NCBI GenBank assembly: GCA_902550225.1
Contig: CACCYL010000008.1
Coordinates: 1-64,000, forward strand
Source: an uncultured Alphaproteobacteria bacterium
Lineage (GTDB): Bacteria; Pseudomonadota; Alphaproteobacteria; Methylaequorales; Methylaequoraceae
Length of the DNA: 64,000 nucleotides
Direction of reading: 5' to 3'
In this document: in pieces, positions 1 through 8,228 of the stretch
Position numbering within the stretch: position 1 is the first letter of the stretch
Layout: each line of letters begins with the position of its first letter
Position numbers and translations under genes: made by a program
The notes under the pieces: generated by a model
Told to the model about the DNA's origin: nothing
Database searches by the model: none
What the model saw: only the letters and a program-made list of their open reading frames with translations

Positions 1-243
1 ACTACAGCCATTCAATCAGCACTTGGGGAGATGTCCGCAGGTTTGCAAGCACTAAAAGGACACCAAAATGCTAACTATTCACTGGCTGCAAACTTTGAAG
101 CTGCTGCTGCGCGTATTTCTGATACAGATTTTGCTAGATCATCTGCAAATCTTGCAAAATTTTCAATTTTGAATCAGTCTGCGATGGCAATGGTTTCACA
201 AGCTAACCAAGCACAATCTGCTGTTCTCGCTGTATTACAGTAA
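1..243 (+). CDS. fliC: Flagellin, C-terminal part (cut by left window edge)
   Basis: The frame is open from base 1 to the TAA at 241-243, so only the last 80 residues are visible. They form the C-terminal D1/D0 helix of a flagellin: the run AARISDTDFARSSANLAKFS followed by an alternating Gln/Ala/Ser helix that ends in VLAVLQ, the usual flagellin terminus. This helix packs with the N-terminal helix to build the filament core and is bound by FliS before export. A good terminator follows at once, so this flagellin ends its own transcript. It is distinct from the two flagellins downstream. Internal ATGs, such as the one at 31, are not the start. Confidence 0.9.
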   Translation, partial: TTAIQSALGEMSAGLQALKGHQNANYSLAANFEAAAARISDTDFARSSANLAKFSILNQSAMAMVSQANQAQSAVLAVLQ

Positions 244-268
244 GAGATACAGATATAAAAGAATAAAA

Positions 269-300
269 GGGGGAGCTACATTAGCTCTCCCTTTTTTTTT
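269..300 (+). terminator. Rho-independent terminator after the first flagellin
   Basis: A stem of GGGGGAGCTA (269-278) pairs with TAGCTCTCCC (282-291), with one G-U wobble and a 3-nt loop, and is followed by a run of T to 300. It lies 26 bases after the flagellin stop. It separates that gene from the next flagellin transcription unit. Confidence 0.88.
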
Positions 301-439
301 ACCTTATAATTTCAAGTTATTCACAAAATTTCCATAGGACATTAAAAAATAGTCAAAAAAATAACACTAAATATTGTAAAAATTTGCATTCCAATCCCTA
401 TATTTTGTTAATTTCATGAATATTAGTAAATCTGTTTTA

Positions 440-457
440 TTGGCATTGTAATTGCAA
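440..457 (+). promoter_or_regulatory. Sigma-54 (-24/-12) promoter of the 519-aa flagellin gene
   Basis: TTGGCATTGTAATTGCAA contains GG at 442-443 and GC at 454-455, separated by exactly 10 bases. It closely matches the RpoN consensus TGGCAC-N5-TTGCA. The expected start of transcription, 12 bases past the GC, is near 467, giving a leader of about 25 nt that holds the AGGAGA ribosome site. The same TGGCAT-N5-TTGC form recurs at 7416-7433 and at 9191-9208 on the minus strand. It would need RpoN and a flagellar activator such as FlbD or FleQ, neither of which is in the window. Confidence 0.78.
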
Positions 458-491
458 AGATACAACGTGAAAAAATTTAGGAGAAATATAA

Positions 492-2051
492 ATGGTTAGC
501 GTAAGCACAGTAAATAGCCAAGCATCGCTAAAGCATATTATGAAAACAGAAAGAGAAATGCTCCAGGCAATGGAACGTATTTCTTCTGGAAGTAGAATTA
601 ATAATGCAGGTGATGATGCAGCTGGAGCAGCAATCAGTGATAGAATGTTAGCTACAGTTAGAGCTCTTGATATGTCAATAAGAAATGCATCAGATGTATT
701 ATCTATGGCTCAAGTAGCTGAAAGTGCAATTAATGAGCACTCTCAAGCATTACAAAGAATTAGAGAATTATCAATTCAAGCTGCAACAGACATATTGAAT
801 GCAGAACAAAGAATTTATTTACAAACAGAAGCAGATCAGTTGCTTCAAGAAATGGACAGAGTTGCAAGAGATACCACTTTTAATGAAATTGCTGTGCTAG
901 ACGGTACTTTTGCTGACAGACGTTTTCAAATAGGAACGCATGAACGAGAAAAAGCCGTAATCTCCGTGGCTAACATGAGAATAGATAAAATTGGTGCCTT
1001 TCAAAGCTCAACCAGTATGGATGAAGCAGGGACTGCTGGCAACCTAGCATCTGAAGGTGTTGTTGGTGCTAATAAAGCAGGAGCAGCTAGTAGGGTAACT
1101 ACAAATGATGACTTGACGATTACAGGTTTGGTTGGTCAAGCAACCGTAGGTCTTTCAGGCGGGGAATCAGCTAAAAGAATAGTCGAGTTAGTTAATAATA
1201 AATTTGATAATACAGGTGTAAGTGCTACTGCCACCACAACAATTAAAATTGAGGTCAATAGTAGTGATGCAGCCGGAGATCACGTCGTCGGATTTAATTT
1301 ATATGGTAAGAATACTGACGCTCAAGCTATTTCAGCTACAATTTCAGTTGGCTCAACCACAGCTGCCTCAGATCTAAGTAATCTGAGAGATGCAATAAAT
1401 GCTTATAGTGCCAATACCGGTATTAGAGCTACTTTAAGTGCAGATAAAACTAACATTATAATAGTTCAAGATGAAGGTGAAGATGTAGTTATTGAAGATG
1501 TAGATTTTGCAACTGTGACAAATGGAAATACAAAGTTTACATTTACCGCTATGTCTCAAGACCAAACTGATGAAGCAGCAACCCAGATTACAACAGTAAC
1601 TGATACACAACATGGAGCAAGTACGGATAGTGTTCGTTTTACTGGTCAAATTACATTTCATTCATCACAGACATTTACTATATCTGCTACTGCAGGACAA
1701 GGACTTTTCGAAGCCGCACCAGGCACGGCTACGTTAAATAAGGTTTCTACTATTGATATCAGAACTGTTTCTGGTGCTGTTGATGCATTAAAAGTAATAG
1801 ATAGGGCACTAGATAGAGTCCATATGGAACGTGCAAAGTTCGGAGCTATAATGAGTAGAATGAATGTTGTGATTGATAACCTCACCAATGTTTCTACAAA
1901 TCAAAAAACTTCTAGATCTCGAATAGTAGATGCTAATTTTGCAGCAGAATCAGCTAGATTGGCAAAATCACAAATTCTTCAACAGTCTGGAATGAATATG
2001 ATTTCTCAAGCATCACGAACAATGCAAAATGTACTAATTTTATTCCAGTAA
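492..2051 (+). CDS. fliC: Flagellin, 519 aa, major filament subunit candidate
   Basis: This is a filament structural protein exported through the flagellar type III apparatus. Residues 1-145 carry the conserved N-terminal D0/D1 helices (RISSGSRINNAGDDAAGAAI near 28-47, then the RELSIQAA and EMDRVARDTTFN blocks). Residues 430-519 carry the C-terminal partner helices, ending in MQNVLILFQ. The middle 280 residues are a Thr/Ser/Asp-rich variable D2/D3 region that would face the medium, making this larger than the usual 270-400 aa of alphaproteobacterial flagellins. AGGAGA lies 8 bases before the ATG. A sigma-54-type promoter lies about 50 bases upstream. fliD follows after 30 bases without a terminator, so the two are probably co-transcribed. 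Confidence 0.95.
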   Translation: MVSVSTVNSQASLKHIMKTEREMLQAMERISSGSRINNAGDDAAGAAISDRMLATVRALDMSIRNASDVLSMAQVAESAINEHSQALQRIRELSIQAATDILNAEQRIYLQTEADQLLQEMDRVARDTTFNEIAVLDGTFADRRFQIGTHEREKAVISVANMRIDKIGAFQSSTSMDEAGTAGNLASEGVVGANKAGAASRVTTNDDLTITGLVGQATVGLSGGESAKRIVELVNNKFDNTGVSATATTTIKIEVNSSDAAGDHVVGFNLYGKNTDAQAISATISVGSTTAASDLSNLRDAINAYSANTGIRATLSADKTNIIIVQDEGEDVVIEDVDFATVTNGNTKFTFTAMSQDQTDEAATQITTVTDTQHGASTDSVRFTGQITFHSSQTFTISATAGQGLFEAAPGTATLNKVSTIDIRTVSGAVDALKVIDRALDRVHMERAKFGAIMSRMNVVIDNLTNVSTNQKTSRSRIVDANFAAESARLAKSQILQQSGMNMISQASRTMQNVLILFQ

Positions 2052-2081
2052 AAAAAAACTAAATTGGGACGTTAGTATGAT

Positions 2082-3749
2082 ATGACCTCAGTTAATAACA
2101 GACCTGAAATTCTTTCTAAACTCGGTGTTGGTTCAGGATTAGATACGAGCGCTTTAATTGAAACTTTGGTTGAAGCTGAGATCGCTGGTCCAAAGGAGCA
2201 ACTTGAAAAAAGAGAATCAGATTTTTCTGCGCGAATTTCAGCCTTTTCACAAATTAAAAATAATTTAAAAGTTTTTAATGATAATTTAGCAATTATACAA
2301 AGCAATAACTCACTTGGGTATCAAGGCACAACCTCTGATTCTACAATTGCAACATTTTCAGCTAACGGAAACTCAGCTGCTTCGGCAATAAATTCTCAGC
2401 TAACAGTAAGCTCCTTAGCTACAGCTCATACACTTACTGGTCCAACGCTTTCTTCACCTAATAATACTGTTGGAGCTAGAACATTATCGATTACGTTTGG
2501 AACCTGGTCTGCAGATCCCACACAGGGAGGAGGACAGACCCACACCTCAAATGGTATGACAGCAATTTCAGTAACTGCCTCATCTACAACAACATTGAAT
2601 CAATTTCGAGACATGATCAACAATGCTGCAACAGATTCGAACAATGACGGAGAACAGGACGTTATTGCGTCGGTATTATATGATGGATCAAATTATATGC
2701 TGTCAATAAAAAGTCAGTTTGGTGCGGCTAATGAAATGAAGATTACCGATAATCATGCATCATCTCCAGTATATGCATACGATACAACAGATGGAGCTCA
2801 ACTCACGCAGAGGGTTGCAGGAACAGATTCTAGTTTTACAGTTGACGGAGTCAGTATGACAAGGGATTCAAATAGAATCGACGATTTATTTTCCGGCATG
2901 ACATTAGATTTATTGAAAACGTCCGGATCAGCAATCACAATTAAAAGTGAAGTAGATTTGGATGCAGCTCAAACGTCAATTCAGGATTTTGTGACAACTT
3001 ACAATGATGTAATGGCATCATTAGAAAATTTGAGAGTTGCAAACGATGAGGATGAAAATTCTGGAATATTGGCAGGTGACTCATTATTAAGAAGTATTCA
3101 AAATGATATGAGGTCAGCAAATGGAACTGCAATCAATGGATACGAAGGTGGCCCTTATTATTTGTCGAATCTTGGTGTTAGAACTAATAGGGACGGAACA
3201 TTGACTTTTGCAGATGCTGATGCACTTGAAAGAACATTTAAAAGTAACCCCAATTCACTATTGGCTTTTTTTAAAGATCAAATTGTTAGTGATAATCCTG
3301 ATATTAATCCATTGAGATATAGTATTTCTGATACTACTCCTGGATCATATGCTGTAAATGTAAGTTCTGGTTCTGGTACTATTGGCGGTGTTTCTGCTTC
3401 AGTTTCAGGAACAACATACTCAGTTTCGTCAGGAGATCCGAACGGATTAGCTCTTACTATTACAGCAAGTGATACATCAGGAACAATTCACTATGGTAGA
3501 AGTTTTATTTCAGAATTGCAGGACAAATTAGATGTTTATATCAAATTTGATGGATTGATACAAACCAGTTTAGACGGTTCAAAAAGTCGTCTTAGAGAGA
3601 TTGAAGATAAAAAATTAGCTCTTGATGAACGAATTGAAGCATTGTATGCAAGGTATCAAACACAATATTCTGCAATGGACAGCGTTATTGCAGGACTTAA
3701 TGAAACATCAGACCTATTAAAGAATGCATTCAAATCTGGTAAGGATTAA
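2082..3749 (+). CDS. fliD: Flagellar filament cap protein FliD (hook-associated protein 2)
   Basis: FliD caps the growing filament and catalyses insertion of flagellin at the tip. The N-terminal signature LGVGSGLDTSALIETLVEAE (about residues 15-34), followed by a heptad helix, is typical of FliD. The C-terminal domain (about 275-545) begins after a Thr/Ser-rich centre and ends in a long coiled coil with LDERIEALYARYQTQYSAMD, the usual FliD terminus. At 555 aa it is somewhat longer than the roughly 450-aa average. The start at 2082 is supported by the motif spacing; an ATG at 2077 is out of frame and stops at once. It sits between flagellin and fliS, the standard order of a fliC-fliD-fliS unit. 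Confidence 0.93.
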   Translation: MTSVNNRPEILSKLGVGSGLDTSALIETLVEAEIAGPKEQLEKRESDFSARISAFSQIKNNLKVFNDNLAIIQSNNSLGYQGTTSDSTIATFSANGNSAASAINSQLTVSSLATAHTLTGPTLSSPNNTVGARTLSITFGTWSADPTQGGGQTHTSNGMTAISVTASSTTTLNQFRDMINNAATDSNNDGEQDVIASVLYDGSNYMLSIKSQFGAANEMKITDNHASSPVYAYDTTDGAQLTQRVAGTDSSFTVDGVSMTRDSNRIDDLFSGMTLDLLKTSGSAITIKSEVDLDAAQTSIQDFVTTYNDVMASLENLRVANDEDENSGILAGDSLLRSIQNDMRSANGTAINGYEGGPYYLSNLGVRTNRDGTLTFADADALERTFKSNPNSLLAFFKDQIVSDNPDINPLRYSISDTTPGSYAVNVSSGSGTIGGVSASVSGTTYSVSSGDPNGLALTITASDTSGTIHYGRSFISELQDKLDVYIKFDGLIQTSLDGSKSRLREIEDKKLALDERIEALYARYQTQYSAMDSVIAGLNETSDLLKNAFKSGKD

Positions 3750-3809
3750 AAACTAAATATTTTTACAATTCTGTCGTTTAAATTACTGAATAATTTATTT
3801 GGAGCAGTA

Positions 3810-4208
3810 ATGAAAAACGATTTAAAAGATATAAAGGGCTTATTTGTACTCGACAATCGAGAGGCGACACTCGAAGGTATCGAAAAAATTAAAAAAGCAA
3901 TTATTTACACTTCTAAGCAGATCAAGCAACTACATGATGGTGTTGTTGAAGAAAAAAATATTCCAACAATGTGCACAGCAATCATTAATAATTTCTTCTG
4001 GCTTGTCGATACCCTCGATAAGAGTAAAGAATCTCAACTAACTAAAGATTTAGATTATCTCTACAAACATTGTTTATTTTCAATAATAAGAGTTAGAGAT
4101 TTTAATGATTATGATTTTGTACCTGGATGCGTCAAAGTCTTAGAGGATATCTCAGAGAGTTGGGACAGAGTCTCACTTGCAGCAGACAAAGCTGAAGCTT
4201 TTGGTTAA
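3810..4208 (+). CDS. fliS: FliS-like flagellin export chaperone (copy 1)
   Basis: This 132-aa all-helical protein has the size and pattern of FliS, the cytosolic four-helix chaperone that binds the flagellin C-terminal helix and blocks early polymerisation. The FliS-like stretch is residues 30-125: a helix with KQIKQLHDGVVEEKN, then the LVDTLDKSKESQLTKDLDYL segment matching the family's TLD...G.ia.nL..LY block, then a final helix with VLEDISESWDRVS. An apparent ribosome site, GGAGCAG, lies 8 bases before the ATG. It follows fliD and precedes a short flagellin by 6 bases, so it may serve that flagellin. The family call comes from pattern and context and is fairly secure; its client is inferred. 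Confidence 0.75.
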   Translation: MKNDLKDIKGLFVLDNREATLEGIEKIKKAIIYTSKQIKQLHDGVVEEKNIPTMCTAIINNFFWLVDTLDKSKESQLTKDLDYLYKHCLFSIIRVRDFNDYDFVPGCVKVLEDISESWDRVSLAADKAEAFG

Positions 4209-4214
4209 TTATGA

Positions 4215-4979
4215 ATGTCCCTAGCACTCTATCCAGCAATTAAATTAGGAGAAACATCAGCCAAAATAAGAAGGTCGATTTCACGACTTACCACTGGGCT
4301 GAATATTCTCGCTGGTTCGTCAGCAGGTGACATGTCTCAGGGTGTGGGACTCAAGGCCAAAGGAAAATCAAATCAACAAGTAGTTTCCTCTGCACAAGTA
4401 GCATTAGATTTGCTTTCAAGTGCTGAATCTGCACTCATTGAATTGGCGGCATTAGCCACAAGATTAAGGGAAATAGGAATTGCAGATACAAATTCAACAA
4501 ATGATGCATCAGATACTGCGGCATTAAATGCAGAAGCAATTTCAGTCAGCGACTCCATAGATGCAATAGTATCTTCTGCAAAATTTCATAACATTGCAAT
4601 TCTTGGCACAAGCGCAAAAACTTTCGATGTAACCAGGGATGCAGACGGCAACACAACAACTATAAAAACTACAGATGGTATTACTGCTACGAATGTATCT
4701 GATGCCACTGGTTCAAACTCAACAGCTGATACAGCAATAGGAGAAATACAAACCTCACTGGGTCATGTTTCTGGTCATTTAACTTCAGTGGGTGGATTTC
4801 AGAATACCGCAAGTGCATTAGCTTCAATTGAATTAGAGTCGGCAGCGAGATTAATGGATACAAACTTTGCAGTTGAAACAGCAAAGTTGATGAAAAATAC
4901 TTTAATACAAAAATATGCAACAAGTATGGTCACTAAAGCTAATGAAGTTGAAGAAAATAAAAAGTTATTAATTCTCTAA
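4215..4979 (+). CDS. Short divergent flagellin (254 aa)
   Basis: Residues 1-130 align with the flagellin N-terminal core (helix with SISRLTTGLNILAGSS, then LLSSAESALIELAALATRLREI and SIDAIVSSAKFHNIAILG). Residues 200-254 align with the C-terminal core (ARLMDTNFAVETAKLMKNTL). Only about 60 residues of Thr/Asp-rich sequence lie between, so it is nearly a bare D0/D1 subunit. The near-invariant DDAA segment reads AGSSAGDMSQ here, and the protein ends NKKLLIL rather than the common VLSLLQ. It could be a minor or proximal filament subunit. The ATG at 4215 lies 6 bases after fliS1; an overlapping ATG at 4211 is out of frame and stops after ten codons. Confidence 0.85.
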   Translation: MSLALYPAIKLGETSAKIRRSISRLTTGLNILAGSSAGDMSQGVGLKAKGKSNQQVVSSAQVALDLLSSAESALIELAALATRLREIGIADTNSTNDASDTAALNAEAISVSDSIDAIVSSAKFHNIAILGTSAKTFDVTRDADGNTTTIKTTDGITATNVSDATGSNSTADTAIGEIQTSLGHVSGHLTSVGGFQNTASALASIELESAARLMDTNFAVETAKLMKNTLIQKYATSMVTKANEVEENKKLLIL

Positions 4980-5027
4980 ACAATTAGAATCTTAGTCGTT
5001 TAATATTTTAGAAAAGGAGTAATGGAA

Positions 5028-5408
5028 ATGGAAAAACAAAATATTACAAAAAAAGTTGAGGAAAAAAATGAACTTAGTTCAAAAGAAAGACATAATATAA
5101 TTCTAAAATTATATAAAGGATTAAGTGACAATCTTGAAGAATTAAACAAATCAAAAGATAAAAAGGGATCTAATGCCACACAGATTGCATACAAAGTGGA
5201 TAGAATTGCATCTGGCCTTCAGGTTACATTAGACTTTAGCAATGAAGAATCAAAGAGTATAAGTGAAAACTTTAGAGAACTATACAGGCACATAAGATTT
5301 GCAATGAAAATGATTTACGAAAAACAAGAATATGTTCTCTTAGACTCTTCAAGAGAAATTGCAAAAACGCTTTATCAATCTTGGGCTAAAATCAAACCCT
5401 CTATTTAG
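5028..5408 (+). CDS. fliS: FliS-like flagellin export chaperone (copy 2)
   Basis: This is a second FliS-type four-helix protein of about 126 aa. The recognisable core is YKGLSDNLEELNKSKDKKGS, then a helix, LQVTLDFSNEESKSISENFR-ELYRHIR, and a final helix ending LYQSWAKIKP, in the same order as the FliS family (TLD, then nL..LY, then a W near the end). The ribosome site AAGGAG (5014-5019) is 8 bases from the ATG at 5028 but only 2 from the in-frame ATG at 5022, so 5028 is the better start. It lies directly downstream of the short flagellin. Sequence identity to copies 1 and 3 is low by eye, which suggests old or fast-diverging paralogues rather than a recent duplication. Confidence 0.78.
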   Translation: MEKQNITKKVEEKNELSSKERHNIILKLYKGLSDNLEELNKSKDKKGSNATQIAYKVDRIASGLQVTLDFSNEESKSISENFRELYRHIRFAMKMIYEKQEYVLLDSSREIAKTLYQSWAKIKPSI

Positions 5409-5447
5409 TGTTTGTTATTTTTTTTCAATACCATAGAATGTTAATTC

Positions 5448-7154
5448 ATGGTTGGAAAAATAATTTCGGTAATTCTGACTGGACTAGTTGTTGGATCATC
5501 TGTTGCAGTACTAGTCCAGATTTTTCTTTACTCAATTAATTCTTTATCTAATATATTTAGGACAGACTTTACTGATTTAGTCAATCAACAACACTTTAGT
5601 ATAAACGAATTAGTCATAAAGATTATTTTTTTCTTTTTGATTGTACCTTTTTTGGTAGGACTTTTAGTTGGAATAATAAGAAACTTTACAAAAGGAAAAA
5701 GATGGCATGGTCCCCCAGATGTTATTTTATCGGTCCATAAAGATGACGAGGAATTAAATGTTAAATCAGGTTTTTTAACATCAATAGCATCAATTTTATC
5801 AATATCATGCGGAAGTTCTGTTGGACAGTATGGACCACTGGTTCATTTTGGTGGGACCATTGGCGCAGAAATAAAAAAACTATTTTCCTATGCACCTGAT
5901 TATAAAATTTTAGTCAGTTCTGGAGTAGCTTCTGCAATTTCTGCTGGTTTTGGAGCACCTTTAGCTGGTTTAATTTATGCACGTGAAGTGGTACTTCGCC
6001 ATCAATCTTTAGCGAGTTTTTCACCCATTTTATTGTCGTCAATTATTTCTTATTTTTTTACAGTAGAAATTTTTGAATATGAACCATCATTAAATATTCC
6101 AACTGTCACAGGAAATAATGCAATAAATGTAATTGTAATAATTCTAGCGGGAATATTTGCAGGTCTCTTAGCAAGTTTATATTCATATTTGTTAACTAAT
6201 AAAAATTTTAATTTTCTCAATAATGTAGGTTCGAAATCATATTTAACCCCTGCATATGCTGGAGTAATTTGTGGTATAGTTGCCATTAAGTTTCCCGAGG
6301 TGACCGGTATCGGATCTCAAACAATTAATGATTTATTAAATAATAAAATAACATTAAATCTTGCTTTAATATTTTTAGTTTTGAAATTGTTTTTAACTAC
6401 TTTGTGTATAAGGATGGGTCTTGTGGGGGGTATATTTGCTCCAGCGTTATTTTTAGGTGCAAGTTTAGGAGTGGTTTCTGCTGGTTTGGGAACACTTCTT
6501 TCAGAGAATGTTAATCCCTTTTTAATAATTTTATCTTCAATGGCTGCATTAGGAAGTTGTATAATTGGAGGGCCAATTGCAAATGTACTGATAGTTTTTG
6601 AGTTAACGTCTAATTATCAGGCTGCACTATCTGCAGGAGTGTGTATCGTTGTTGCGACAATAGTTTCATCGCAATTGATTGGCCAATCAACATTTGACCA
6701 ACTTTTAAACAACCGTAACATAGACATTACAGTAGGAAGAGACATTTTATTTCTGCAAAGAAAAAAAATTAAAGAAATTGTTGATAAAGATTTTCTTAAA
6801 ATTGATGGAAATATTACGGTCAAAGAAGCCATCGAAATGTTTAAAACTTTTGAGTGCAGTGAAGCATACTATGTTGGTTTGAATGATAAACTTTTAGGTA
6901 AACTCTCTTTGCCAAAATTACTATCGTACAATAACGATTTAAAAATTAAGGACATAAAAAAAACTAAGTTTTTAAAAATCAATGATGATGAAGATTTATC
7001 AAAAACGATTCAAAAATGTAAAGATTTCGTAGGTGAATCGATACCTGTTGTCGACAATAAAGGAAAAATAATAGGCATTTTTAGTGAAAACGATCTTTTT
7101 GTGAGTTATCTTGAGGCAGAGGAATTTAGAGCTGACGTGGAGACTAAATCCTAA
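5448..7154 (+). CDS. ClC-family chloride channel/antiporter with C-terminal CBS pair; atypical gate
   Basis: This 568-aa membrane protein has a ClC core (about residues 1-430, with many hydrophobic helices) and two cytoplasmic CBS domains (about 445-560) that usually bind adenine nucleotides. Three filter motifs are visible: HGPPDVI near 87-93 (first motif, variant), GSSVGQYGPLVHFGG at 122-136, and GGIFAPALFLGA near 326. In classical ClC proteins the second motif is GREGP and its Glu is the gating and proton-coupling residue; here Arg is Gln and Glu is Tyr128. It may therefore be an uncoupled channel or a variant exchanger. It starts 39 bases after fliS2 in the same direction and may read through from the flagellar operon. 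Chloride as the substrate is inferred from the family. Confidence 0.88.
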   Translation: MVGKIISVILTGLVVGSSVAVLVQIFLYSINSLSNIFRTDFTDLVNQQHFSINELVIKIIFFFLIVPFLVGLLVGIIRNFTKGKRWHGPPDVILSVHKDDEELNVKSGFLTSIASILSISCGSSVGQYGPLVHFGGTIGAEIKKLFSYAPDYKILVSSGVASAISAGFGAPLAGLIYAREVVLRHQSLASFSPILLSSIISYFFTVEIFEYEPSLNIPTVTGNNAINVIVIILAGIFAGLLASLYSYLLTNKNFNFLNNVGSKSYLTPAYAGVICGIVAIKFPEVTGIGSQTINDLLNNKITLNLALIFLVLKLFLTTLCIRMGLVGGIFAPALFLGASLGVVSAGLGTLLSENVNPFLIILSSMAALGSCIIGGPIANVLIVFELTSNYQAALSAGVCIVVATIVSSQLIGQSTFDQLLNNRNIDITVGRDILFLQRKKIKEIVDKDFLKIDGNITVKEAIEMFKTFECSEAYYVGLNDKLLGKLSLPKLLSYNNDLKIKDIKKTKFLKINDDEDLSKTIQKCKDFVGESIPVVDNKGKIIGIFSENDLFVSYLEAEEFRADVETKS

Positions 7155-7491
7155 AATCAATACTATTTTTTTGTTGTTTTGAAGTAGTTTTTAGTGAGGA
7201 TATCATGAGATACTTTGTTATGCTCTCGTTATGAAAGTATATTGGACTAAAAAGTTCCCTTGATTTTAGAAACGCTTCAGTACTGATCCCGTTACTTGGT
7301 GCTAATTTTGGGCTATAAATCTTTTTTTTTAGTAATTCTGAGTTTTCTCTATTATAAGAGCTTAAATTATGATTATCTCCGACTTCTCTAATAATATTTC
7401 TATTATTAACTGGATGTGGCATACCTTTTGCTACATTATCAACAAATTGATTAGCAATTGGATCAACATAGTTATAATTTGGATTGATCAT
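7144..7491 (-). CDS. Unknown hydrophilic protein (115 aa), uncertain gene
   Basis: An open frame of 115 codons lies antisense in the gap between the ClC gene and fliS3. A frame this long without a stop is uncommon in such AT-rich DNA. The product is Asn/Ser/Lys-rich, with no signal peptide, no membrane segment and no recognised domain. Against it: there is no clear ribosome site, its 3' end overlaps the ClC gene by 11 bases, its start lies only 16 bases from the fliS3 start, and the likely sigma-54 promoter for fliS3 lies inside it. If it is not a gene, 7155-7507 is a 353-base gap whose main content is that promoter. Confidence 0.4.
   Translation of the reverse strand: MINPNYNYVDPIANQFVDNVAKGMPHPVNNRNIIREVGDNHNLSSYNRENSELLKKKIYSPKLAPSNGISTEAFLKSRELFSPIYFHNESITKYLMISSLKTTSKQQKNSIDFRI
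7416..7433 (+). promoter_or_regulatory. Sigma-54 (-24/-12) promoter of fliS3-fliT
   Basis: GTGGCATACCTTTTGCTA has GG at 7418-7419 and GC at 7430-7431 with exactly 10 bases between, matching TGGCA-N6-TTGC. Transcription would begin near 7443, 65 bases before the fliS3 ATG. It matches the site ahead of the large flagellin in the whole TGGCAT part and in the TTGC part. Confidence 0.68.
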
Positions 7492-7507
7492 TTAGGAATA
7501 ATAACCT

Positions 7508-7909
7508 ATGAAACTAAGTCAAGCAAAGAAATATTACAAAAAAAGTCAAAATGACGGTTTGGAAAACGTTAATCCATTCGAAATTTTTAAAAAAATTAAT
7601 TATGAGCTTCTTAGATCGTTAAAGATTGTTTCTCAAAAAATTAATGAAAAGACGATTGATGATGTAAGACAAAAAAACTTCACAAAAGCTCTTACAATAA
7701 TCTATACACTTCAGACAAGTCTTGATTTTGATAAAGAATTAAAATTATCCTCTGATTTATTCAGATTTTATGAATATTGCAGAAAAAAACTTATTGAGGG
7801 AATCACAAGTCTTAAAAGTAAAGAAATTATGAAATCAGCCGTTAATTTAGATAAGATGTTTGATTTTAATTATATTCAATCAGATGAGGAAATAAATGCT
7901 ATCAGATAA
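7508..7909 (+). CDS. fliS: FliS-like flagellin export chaperone (copy 3)
   Basis: This 133-aa helical protein shows the FliS order of features: NPFEIFKKINYELLRSLKIV near residues 22-41 (the family has an NP..ll..LYdgal pattern at this point), then a helix, LQTSLDFDKELKLSSDLFRF, and a closing helix. It overlaps the next gene by 14 bases, as fliS commonly does with fliT, which supports the call. It is preceded by a sigma-54-type promoter at 7416-7433, so it should be expressed with the large flagellin. No strong ribosome site is seen; AGGAATAA lies 8-15 bases upstream of the ATG. Confidence 0.75.
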   Translation: MKLSQAKKYYKKSQNDGLENVNPFEIFKKINYELLRSLKIVSQKINEKTIDDVRQKNFTKALTIIYTLQTSLDFDKELKLSSDLFRFYEYCRKKLIEGITSLKSKEIMKSAVNLDKMFDFNYIQSDEEINAIR

Positions 7910-8228
7910 ATTTGTACAAGAGGATTTGTCAAGTAATGAAAATTTGTCGAAACAAATTATAAGACTCGAAGAATTAAGTATATCGATGACAAGCTTAATT
8001 GAAAGCGGTAATTCTCATAAAATTGCTCATTTAGAAAAAATTAGACAGAAAATTCTCAAGGATATTATTAAAAATAAAAAACCAATTTCAACTAATGACA
8101 AACCAAGGATTTCTAATATTTTTTTCCTTAATGATAAAATGATTGATTTAGTGAGACAACAGAAAACAGAGACACTAGGTAGAATTAAAAAAAAAATTAA
8201 GTTCTACAAATCTTATAAAGACATGTAA
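7896..8228 (+). CDS. Probable FliT-like flagellar chaperone (110 aa)
   Basis: This small, charged, fully helical protein carries the layout of FliT: a first long helix (LEELSISMTSLIESGNSHKI then AHLEKIRQKIL) and a last long helix (NDKMIDLVRQQKTETLGRIK, then a basic end). FliT chaperones the cap protein FliD and in enterics also inhibits the master regulator. The call rests on size, helical pattern and the overlapping position directly after fliS, not on a diagnostic motif. The overlap with fliS3 implies translational coupling. No terminator with a clean stem was found in 8229-8344, where it meets a convergent gene. Confidence 0.55.
   Translation: MLSDKFVQEDLSSNENLSKQIIRLEELSISMTSLIESGNSHKIAHLEKIRQKILKDIIKNKKPISTNDKPRISNIFFLNDKMIDLVRQQKTETLGRIKKKIKFYKSYKDM

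Noticed and set aside
3383-3398. Another GG-N10-GC spacing (TTGGCGGTGTTTCTGC) inside fliD
   Set aside because: It matches the spacing but lacks TGGCA and TTGC, lies well inside coding sequence and is about 410 bases from the next gene. It was not counted as a sigma-54 promoter.
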